From UBA3206 sp964548855 (lineage in GTDB: Bacteria; Bacillota_I; Bacilli_A; Acholeplasmatales; Anaeroplasmataceae): DNA of 64,000 nt. Shown here piece after piece: positions 46,301-58,300 of this stretch. How positions within the stretch are numbered: the first letter of the stretch is position 1; every line of letters begins with the position of its first letter. The translations under genes and the position numbers were made by a program. The notes below the pieces were generated by a model that saw nothing but the letters and a program-made list of their open reading frames with translations, did no database searches and had not been told where the DNA came from. The stretch is from positions 1 to 64,000 of the forward strand of contig CAZJSR010000004.1 of assembly GCA_964548855.1 (NCBI GenBank), written 5' to 3'.

Positions 46301-49300
46301 ACCAAAAACTTTAACTACAGTTGTTATAACTGATGATGTTGCGGTTAAGGATTATGGATTTAGAAATGCAGTGGATATTACAAATATCACACTTCCACTT
46401 GGACATGGCGACAATAAATTTACATATATTGGATCATATGCATTTAGTGGTGCAGTAAATCTTAAGTCTATTAATACATCTACTATTACAAGAGATACTT
46501 CAGTATGTCTTCCTGATACAGTAGAGGTAATTGGTGAGTATGCATTTAGTAATACGGATAAGATTATATCAGTTACAATACCTAGAGACGTAAGTACTAT
46601 AGGAGAGTATGCATTTAATGATATGGATATGTTAGAATTTGTTTCATTTGAAACAGATAACATAACTATCGCAAATAATGGACTATTCTATAACTGTATT
46701 AAGCTTAAGACAGTTAAGACATTAGAACAAAGTGATGAAAATAAAGTGACTCTTCCAAATTCTATTACAGAAATTAAAGATTATGTATTCTTTAACTGTA
46801 AAGAGATAATAGATTTAACATTATCTAATAGTGTTTTAAGCATTGGAAATAGTGTCCTTGGTGGATGTAGTAAACTTGAGATATTAACTATTCCATTTGT
46901 TGGAGAGAGAAGATATGATGCGTGTGTTTATAATACATCTGTTCATGATTCTAGAAATACTTTATTTGGATATCTATTTGGATATAAAGAAGAAAGTCTA
47001 CAAGATAGAATAAGTAGTATTGTTCAAAAGTATAATGATATTTCAGAAGTTACATCTTATATTCCTTCATCTATTAAGGAAGTAATTATTACAGATGTTA
47101 GAGTTATTCATTATGGAACATTCTATAATTGTAATATGATTGAAAATATTACATTATCAGAAAATATTGAAATAATTGAAGACTATGCATTCTATAATAC
47201 TACATCACTTGAAAGTGTTAAGCCAAGAGATAATAATTATAGTAGTTTAACATTAATAGGAGCATATGCATTCGCAAATAGCTCAATTCAAGGATTAAAC
47301 AGCGAAACTGAAGTAATTATTCCACAAAATGTAGATACACTTAAGAGTCATGCATTCTATAATTGTGATAACATCACAACTATTATAGTACCTATAAATG
47401 TAGAAAATGTTTCTGATTATGTATTCGCATCAAGTGATAAAGTAACAAGTATTTCATTAAATAATACGGTTATTGGAGAACGTATGTTTGATAGTCTAAC
47501 AAAACTTGAAGAAATTGTAATACCTTCAAATATTTTAACAGTTGGTGATTATGCATTCGCAAATTGTACTAAATTATATGATATTACAATTAATAATAAA
47601 GTAATTGGAGATTATATGTTCTATGGATGTAGTAGTGAATCATTTACTGAAATTAATGTTCCAGAGAATGTAGAAACTATCGGAATTGGATTTGTTGGTG
47701 CTTGTACTTCGCTTGAAGTTATCAATATTCCATTTGTTGGAAGTGCTCCTTACACTACTGATAGTGAAAATTCTGTATTTGGATATATCTTCGGTAATGA
47801 TAGTACTATTATTAATGAAAAGATTACATCTGTTACTCAAACATACCAAACAAATAAAGAAGTTACATATTTAGTACCAACATCAATTAGAACAGTTAAT
47901 GTTTTAAATGATAAACATATTGGATATGGAGCATTCTCAAGAATGAGTATGTTAACTACAATAACATTACCAGAAAGAAGAAATGATGAGAATTTCGAAA
48001 CAATTGGTGATTATGCGTTCTTCTTATGTGAGAATTTAATGAGAATGGATATTCCTACAAGTACAACAGAAGTTGGAAGTTATGCATTTAAAGATTGTCA
48101 TAAACTTACAACAGTTCATTTCAAAGGAAATTCTATAACAGAGTTAAGTGAAGGATTATTCTATAATTGTTATAAACTAATAACTGTATCTAACAGTACT
48201 GTTAATAATGAAAATGAAGTAAATATTGATAGTAATATCACAACTATTTCTTCATATGTATTCTTTAATAATATTAGTTTAATAACTCTATCTATTCCTG
48301 ATAGTGTTAGAAGTATAGGAGAAAGTATTTTAGCTGGTACATCTAGCCTTGCAAATCTTAGAACACCATATATTGGAGATAGACTATATTCTGATACTTC
48401 ACTTCCTGAAGATAGAAGTAAAACAATCCTTGGATACTTCTTTGGAAGTATTGCACTTAAAGAAAAACTTTATAGTGTTTCTTCAATGCAACAAACAAGT
48501 CAATATTATAGTGAAACAAATCATTATGATACATATATTCCTCAAAGTCTAACAGATATTGTAATTACAAAAGAGAATATAGTATTCCGTGGAGAATTCT
48601 ACGATGTTGACTTTATTACAAATATTACACTTCCTAACGAAACAGTAACAATCGAAGATTATGCTGTTTATGGTAGCGCAAGAGTAAATGAAATAAGCTT
48701 TATAGATCCTAACAGAGACATTCTTTTAACATCAATTGGACAAAGAGCATTTAGTGGATGTACAAGACTACAATACTTTAACAAGGGTAATGTTTCTGAT
48801 TCATATTATGATGCAAGAATTCCAGAAAATGTAGATACAATTAAAGATTATGCGTTCTATCAAACAGAAGGTATAACAAGTCTATATATTCCATCTTCTT
48901 GGACAAATGTATATAGTCACGTATTTGAAAGTAATGTTAAATTAAGTATAGTAAGTATAAATAATACTCAAATTGGAGATTATCAATTCTATAATAATAA
49001 GGTACTAGATAATGTAGTTGTACCAACTGCTGTAACAAGTATTGGAGATAGTGCATTTGGAGCTTGTATCGGACTTGTAAATCTAACAGTTCCATTTGTA
49101 GGACATCAAAAATATGATAGTGATTCATATGAATCATTATTCGGATATATCTTTGGTACTAAGAAAACTTCTGGTACTTATCTAGCTAAGGCTAAATATA
49201 GTAATGAATCTTTAGAGTATAGTTTCTATTTACCAAGTAGTCTTGAAAATGTAACTATTACAAATGATACAACTATTGGATATGGTGCATTTATGAATGC

Positions 49301-52300
49301 CTTAAATATTCGTAGTGTATTACTTCCTATAACAAGTAGTTATGGATATTTCACAACAATAGGATCATATGCATTCTATGGATGTGAAAGTTTATCTGAA
49401 ATTGAAATTCCAACTTATACAAATTCTTTAGGATCACATGCATTCTATAATAATAAGGAATTAACAAAAGTTACATTTAAGGGATCTTTAATTGCAGTTA
49501 TTAATGAATATACATTCTATGGATGTATTAAATTAAATGACATTAACAAAGATGAAACATATAACGCAAATATTGTAAATGGTATTACGATAATTTATGA
49601 ACATGCGTTTGATGGTGCAGAAAGCTTAGAATCTGTAAAACTACCGCATACATTGACTAAGGTTTTAGATTACGCATTCTATAACAATAGAAGTTTAAAT
49701 AAACTATATCTAAATCAGGGATTAGTAACAATCGGTAGTCATGCGTTTGAATATGCAAATTTAGATAATTTAGTATTACCTAAAACACTTGCCGCAACAG
49801 ATGGTGTAGTTGGTGAATATGCATTCGCAAATAACACAAACTTAAATACATTAACAATATCATCTGGTGTGGGAATGTTAAGTGATTACATGTTCTATAA
49901 TGCATCAAGCCTTACTTCTGTAACAATTCCTGCAAGTGTTGGTAATAATGTTGGTGATTTTGTATTTGCATCATCAAGTATTACAAATATTTCAAAGGAA
50001 AATATATTAAATACAAAGATTGGACGATACATGTTCTATAACAACAATAGTTTAGAAACTGTAGAAGTTAAAGATAATGTATTAAGTATAGGATATAGTG
50101 CATTTGGTGGATGTGCTAATATCACTTCTATGACATTACCATTTGTTGGTGCTCATAAATATGAGTCTGATGGTGTAGAATCATTATTTGGATATATCTT
50201 TGGTCATAATGTAGAAACAGATATGACAGCTGTAATACAATCTTATAAAGGTGATACAGTAAGTTTAATGAATAAAGAAGAAGTATTTGACACACTTCCT
50301 TCTCCTATCACATTCTACCTTCCTAATAAATTAGTACGAGTTACAATTACAAATGAAGAAACTTTAGGCGAAGGAGCATTTGAAAATATGTCAATGCTTG
50401 AAGAGATTATACTTACAGAAGGCCTTGAAAATATTAGAGATAACGTATTTAAGAATACTGGTATAAAGACTATCATTATTCCAAATACTGTTAAATCTAT
50501 AGGTTGTGAAGCATTTATGGATTGTAGTAGTCTTCAAACAGTATTATTTGAAGAAGTATCAACATGTAGTACTATAAATGCAAGTGCATTTGAAAATTGT
50601 ATTTCACTTGTAAATATTACTCTACCTAATAGCATAACTACATTAGGTAACAAAGTATTTAAGAATACAGGACTTACTCAAATGTTATTAGGTGAAAATA
50701 TTACATCAATTGGCGAATATGTATTTGAAAATTGTAAGAGTTTAGATACAGTTATGATTGATTCTAATAATCTAGGAGAAGGATTATTTAAGGGATGTAG
50801 TATGTTAAGTAATGTTACATTAAATGAAGGAATTACTATCTTAAATGAAAGAATTTTTGAAGATTGTACAAGTCTTACAGAAATCAACTTCCCACAATCT
50901 TTAGTAGAAATTAAAGATTATGCATTTAATAATGCAAGATTAAATAACTTAAATTTAACATCAAATGTTACAACAATAGGAAGTTATGCATTTAAAGATA
51001 ATAACTTTACACAAGTTATTATTCCAGCAAATGTAACATCTATAGGATATAGTGCATTTAGTGGATGTGCTAATATCACTAAGATATCTCTTCCATTCAT
51101 TGGACATAGCCAAGAATCAACTGGTTCAATGTCATTCTTTGGATATATCTTCGGACGCGAAGCATATGAAGGCGGAAAAGAAATCATTCAATTTATGAGT
51201 GATAAAGATGGAAATCGTAAGACATTCTTAGATGAAAATAATGTATATAAGACAGAAGAACATTTCTATATTCCACAAGGTTTAAGCTGGATTGTCTTAA
51301 CAGATATGACAGAAATTAAAGAAGGTGTAATGAGTGGTGTAGATACTGCAAATCGTATTGATCTACCATTCAATTTAGAAACAATTAAAGATGGAGCGTT
51401 TGTTGGATGTAGTAATCTTTACTATATAGAAATTCCAAGCGCTACAATAAATATTGGATACCGTGTATTTGCGGATATTAATGATAAGTTCTTCATTACA
51501 GCATACTATAATCCAGATTGGTCAAGTGATCCTGACATTGGTCCTAACTATGATAAACACTTTAAACCAGCAGGATGGATGAGTGGAGAAGGATTTAGTA
51601 TTGAAAATAGATGGCATACTATCTATCCTGTATTCTGTGAAGAACAAGATAATATATTCACATTCGATTATGATTATGAAAATAAAGTATTCATAATTAC
51701 AGGATATACAGAAGCTATGCATGAGTATTTAAAAACACATGATCATGTAATAAGAATCCCTGTTACTAAGGGTGGATGTGATGTTGTTGAAATTAGAGAT
51801 AGTGCATTCTACAATCTTGGTGATGAAGTAGAAGCGATAAATATTTCTAGAAACATTAAGACAATAGGTAATAATATTGTTACAGGTTCAGAAAACTTCA
51901 TAGCGTATATTTATCACATAGAAAATTCAACTTATACTGAATCATATTGTGAAAACGAAGAACGTTGGATGAATCAAGGAATTATCTATTACGGATATGG
52001 AGAAAAATGGACTATCGCAGATAATAATACATACCAAGTATTGATTTCTTCAACAAACTATAGTATTGATGAGACTGTATTTGAATATACTGGATTTGAA
52101 GTTAAACCAAATCCAACAGTAAAATCAACGGCAAAATCAATAAATGGTGGTGTTTTACCGGTATATGAAAATGATGACCATTACCGTGTAGAATATTCTA
52201 ATAATATAAACGCATCAGTAATTGATCCTCTAGATTCATCAAAGAATAAATATGCTGTAATAACATTTGTAAGTAATAATAGTACAATATTCGCTACTAA

Positions 52301-55300
52301 TGATACTGCAAGTCTTGTATTTACAATAGGAAAAGCTAACCTATTAATTTCACTTGATGGTTCTAATATTCTAACTGATACTAAGGTATTTGAAGAAGAT
52401 GAGCCATGGAAACGTACATGGGATAGTGAAAATACTAATGTTACAGGATTCATGACAGAAGGAGAATATTTCAGTGGAGTTCTTAAGACAAATGGATTTG
52501 CCGCAAGAACTTACAGAAGTGATGAATTTGTATGGGAAACTAAGTGGTCTGTATTTAAAGATGGTATATCATTAACTGATAACTATAACGTGACACTTAA
52601 TATTGAAGTTACAATTACACCAAAACCAATATCAGTATATTGGTCTAGTACAAGTTCAATATATGAGTCAAATAAAGAAGCTCCATACGGACGTGTATAT
52701 CTAAAAGAAGGATATGATTCTTCAATTGTTCCATTAACTTATGAATATTATTACCTAAAAGGTACAAGTTATGTACTTGTAGATTCATTAAGTAAAATTG
52801 GATATTATAAGATAGTCGCAAAGACTACAAATACTAACTATATATTAGTAGGAAATGAATTATCATATACAATGCATAAGAAATCAATTAATGCACCTTA
52901 TGTTCCAGTTAATTTAATATATAATGGAAATAGTCAAAAACCTGCATTACCAATAAGTGAATACTATTCATACTATATCTATAATGATAACTATGAAAAA
53001 GCTTTAGATATTAATAGTTTAAATAAAATAGAATATGAAAATATTTTAAGAACTAATGCAGGAACATATTATATCTATGCAGTATTAAATGATAGTGAAC
53101 ATTATGAATGGGATGACTGGAGAGATCCATCATATCGTTCGAGTGTTGTTGAACTTACATTTACTATTGAAAGAAGAAATATAGTAGTAACGATTGGAGA
53201 ACAAAATGCAGTATTAGGTGAAACATTTAAGTTAGAATTTAATAGTGCAGAAAACATTTTAACAGAAGATTCTATAAGCGGTTCAATTGATTTTACTCCA
53301 ACTGAAATTGGACGTATCGATAATGAAGATATCAAATTTACATATGATATTCCAGGTAATAAGGATAATTATAATGTTATTATTGATGGATTTATTAATG
53401 TAGAATATCCAAATCTTACAGTAAGTATATCTAATCAAACTACAACTTATAATGGTAATGAACAAAGTTTAATTGCATACTGTCCTAATGGTGCCGCAAC
53501 GGTATACTATAGTGATAATACTCATATTTGGCAAACAGAACCAATTAAGTATACAAATGCAGGAGTATATCAAATAACTGTTAAAGTTGTATGTGATGAA
53601 TATAAGGATTTCATAAATAGTTATGACTTTACAATTGAAAAAGCAAGTCATTCATTGAGCGTTTCTGATGTAGATAATAAAGTATATGATGGAGAAAATA
53701 TTAGTGTTAATTACACAGTAGATGAAGTCTTAGGTATTACTCCTCAAGTTGTTGTTGAATTCCAAAAAGAAGGTTCAAGTTTATGGTCAAACGAGGCTAT
53801 AAATGTAGGTAGGTATACTTTAAGAGTTAGAACAATTTGTGATGATGGAAATTTCGAAACTAAAGAAATTACACATGAATTTGAAATCACAAAAGCTACT
53901 CTAGAACTTCAATTATCACAACAAGTTAAATATAAGGAATTTGAAGGAACATATAAGTATAGAAATACTATTGATGATAATTATATTGTCGTAGACTATA
54001 TTTTAACAAATGAATCTATAGGAAGCTATACTTTAAAGGATATCGAGATAAAGAATATTAATGTATATAAGAATAATTTAGATATTTCTGATAACTATGA
54101 TATTACAATTAGTGAGTTTAATGTTGAAGTAATTAAAACTGACGCAATTATTAGATATAATGAAAATCTAGATATTCTATATAGTAATACTCCTTACAAA
54201 AATCCAGAAGTTACTACAAATTCAACTGGTAATGTTTCTTATACATATTATGATTCTAATAAGAATGAATTAGAATCAAATCCTATTAAGGTAGGTAAAT
54301 ACTTTGTTAAGATCAGTGTTTCAGGAGATGATAATACTCTACCTAGCCAAACTGATTTTATTAGTTTTGAGATCAAACAAAGAAATCTTATCTTAGATAT
54401 AAGAACTAAAGAATATACATTTACAAATAGTCAAATTATACCAGATTTAGTAATTACAAATTATAATAAAGAGTTAGAATTTGAATCAGAAATTATTGAA
54501 GGTGACGGTATAAATGTTGGTACACATAAAGTTAGATTTACAATTACTGATAGCGGATATAGTATTTCAAATAGTGAATTTGAATATACTATTACTAAAC
54601 AAAATGTAGTTGTTCAAATAACTGATAATATGTACTATAACAATGGACAAGTTTGGTCAAAGAATGCGAGTGAATATATTACACTTGATGGCGTTAATGT
54701 AGGCGGTACTATTGAAACTAGAAGTGGAGAAGTAGGAGTTTACATAAATAGCGATGACTTCAAGCATAGTATAGTATTTACTGATAGAGAAAATAGAGAT
54801 ATTACAAGTAATTACAATATCATATTAAATATGAATGTTGTGATTATGTACTCTTATATTGACTTTACAATTACTGAAGGATATGATGAAGATTCAAGTG
54901 AATCTGGAAATTATGTTTATAACTATATTTATAGTAGAGAATATTATAAAGTAGTTATCACTCCAGAAATTCCGGATGCGACAGTAATGTATGCATATAA
55001 TGGAAGATATTCATATCTTGCACCTCAAATTACAAATGTAGGATCTATAAAAGTAACTTATAGAATTACTGCATTAAATTATGAAACTACAATGGGAACT
55101 ATTACTATTAATGTAAATCCATGTGAGTTAAAACTAGAATTACCTGAAAATATTGATAAGGTATATGATAGATATTCATATGTTTTAGATTATGAAATAA
55201 AGCCATTTAATGATATTATGCCAATTATTAAATACTATAATCTAGATTATGGATATGAAATAATAGCTCCAAATAGAGTAGGAAAATATAAGGTAGTAAT

Positions 55301-58300
55301 AAGCGTTGAAGATACTATAAATACTAAGGGATTTAAAGTAGAAAGAGAATTTAGTATAACAGAAGAACCACCAACAATAGATATAATCTCTTCATATGAA
55401 ACACAAGTTTATACAGGAAAACCTGTACTTGATCCTATTGTTAATACTACAGTTGATTCTAAGTATATTTCATTTGAATATTACAAAGGTGAAACTAAAC
55501 TTGAAAGTAAACCAACTGATGTAGGAAGCTATAAGGTTAAAGTAATTATTAGTGGATTAACTCAAATTGCTGATACAAGTAAGGAATTTGATTTTGAAAT
55601 TGTAAGAAGAGATGTAGCTGTTCAGTGGGAAAACCTTGTATATACATATAATGGTAATAATCAATTACCAACTGCTTATATAACTGACGTATTTGGTAAT
55701 AAAATAAATCTAGGAGTATCTTTAGAAGATGGTTATAATGGAATTATTGCAGGTAGACATAAAGTATATGTAACTGGTTTAGAAGAATATAGTAATTATA
55801 ATATTTTAAATACAGAAAACACTATGACTATCAATAAGCAACGTATAGAAGTTATATATTCTAATGACTACATTGTGTATAACGGAAATAAACATGTTTT
55901 AACTTTTGATTCTAATGATGTAGCTAATAAAACTATAATAGGATTAGTACCTGGAGATAATATTAACTTAACTCTTACTACTAAATCAGGTGATGTAGGA
56001 ATTTATGTAAATAAAGATGGATTTACATATAGTATGACAATCACAAGAACTATAGATGATAGTATTATAGATGTTACTGATTCTTATAATCTTGCAGTAA
56101 ATGTTAGAGTAAATATAAGATATCAAAAGATTACGCATAAGTTTAATGGTGAAGTTATCGGCGAAATTGATAAATTAAAATATGTTTACTTTACATATGA
56201 TGGAAATAAACATAGTTTATCAACAAACGAAATCTCAAGCAATTGTCGTATTGAATACAGTTTAGACGGTACAAAATGGCAAGATGAAGCATTTGAATTT
56301 ACAGATGCTGGAATTTATGAAATTTACTACCGTTTATCTGGAGAAGGATATGAAACTTATACTGATGTTTTATACCAAGTAATAAATAAAGCAATGTATG
56401 AATTTGAACTTACTAGCAAACAAACTAAGGTATACGACGGAATGGCTTATAAACCAAGTATCAATGTTACAAATTATGATGGTATCTATGAAGTATTCTA
56501 TAAGTACTATTATTTAAATGATATAACAAATTCATTATCATCAATAACAAACGCTGGTATTTATTACATGGTAGTAACTATCGCACCTACTTCAAACTTT
56601 AATCTACTTATTAGTGAAAAAATAGTTGTAACGATTGAATCAAGCACTGGAGATGTTATAGTTGATGAAACTACATTAACTAAGACATATGATGGTAACG
56701 CAATCGAAATTGACTATGAAGTTATAGGTGATGGAAGCGTTAGTGTTGAATATCAAGATGAAAATGGTATTAAGTTAGAAAAGGCTCCTAAGAATGCTGG
56801 AAATTATAAGGTAGTATTTAAATTAGAAAAGACTCAAAACTTTAAAGAATGTATAAAGACTTATAATATTACTATTAATAAATATGATTTATATTATGGT
56901 GATAATGTTTCTCATACAAAAGTATTTGATAACGAATCATATAAATTAGATTTATCTAAACTTCATACTTTAATATATAAAGTAGAATATGATCAAGAGA
57001 CAGATAAATATGAAGGTAAATATATATATGATACATCTAAACTTTATATGGTATTAGGAACATTAAGTTCTAGATATTGTTTAGTTGGAAATTATAGTGA
57101 AATTTCAGACTTTACTATAGATGGTCTTGATATTATGTATAATGGTATATCTATAACAGAAAATATCAATTTCCACTTAATCTTTAGTTTAACAATAACT
57201 AAGGCTGAAGCCAAAGATTATGTAAGGGTTAGTGGTTATGACGAAGAAAATGATGGTTTATCTCATACAATAAATATCAATATATCTGAAGATATTATAG
57301 GAAACTATACAATTGAATATAGTCTTAATGAATCAACTGGATATTCAAAAGTACCAACAACATTTACTAATATCGGTGAATATATGGTATACTACCGTAT
57401 CACATTTGATAACTATAATACTATTAAAGGTTCTGAAAAGGTAAGAATTACAAAAGCTAAGATTAATTTAACAAAGGATGATATCAGTTCTATCAGTAAA
57501 GTATATGATGGAAATTCTGTAAGTGATCCTGTTGTTAATACAGTGGCTGATGGAACAATTACATTTAATTATTATATGTTAGTAAATGGAAGTTATACTC
57601 TAATGGATTATAGACCAGTAAATGCAGGTAAGTATCAAGTTGGTGTAATAATCACTGAATGTAAGAACTATGATGATATGCAAGAAGAATTAGTAATTGA
57701 GTTTGAAATTTCTAAGGCTTCTGTAGAATTATTATGGAAAGATCTTCTGTTAGAATATAACGGAAAAGCACAATTACCTAAAGTATATCAAGTAACTAAT
57801 ACATTCGATAAATTAAATATTATTGTAACTTCACAAGAGGAAAATATTGCCGTAGGAAACTACACGGCAACTGCGTATGTTGATAATGATAATTATATCC
57901 TTATTAACAATGTGACAAATTATTCTATAACTAAGCGAGTAATTGAAGTTATAGATGAAATAAATAAGACATATACTGGATATGAAGTAGATGTTATAAA
58001 TTCAGAGTACTATGAAGTTAAGTCAAATGAATCGTATATTAATGTAGGTGACTACGAGGTAGTAATTACATTAAAAGATAAAGAAAATTACATTTGGGAT
58101 AACGAAAGTACAGATGATATTACTGTTAAGTTAGTAATTAATAAGGCATCAATTTTAGATGATTTAATTCAAATTGAACCAGTTAAATTACAAAATTATA
58201 CAGGAGAAGAAGTAACACCAATCCCAACTATAACATATAATGGTATTACTTTAGAAAACGGTCAAGATTTCGAAGTAAGCTATAAAAATAACGTTGATGC

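Noticed and set aside
24369..51479. Short regularly spaced repeats as a possible CRISPR array
   Set aside because: The repeated units are in-frame LRR codons of variable sequence and spacing, within a long open reading frame.
15341..53651. Many 60-170-codon minus-strand and out-of-frame ORFs inside the giant gene
   Set aside because: They are shadows of the repetitive coding sequence: no ribosome-binding sites, peptides that mirror the LRR codons, and no promoter or terminator of their own.
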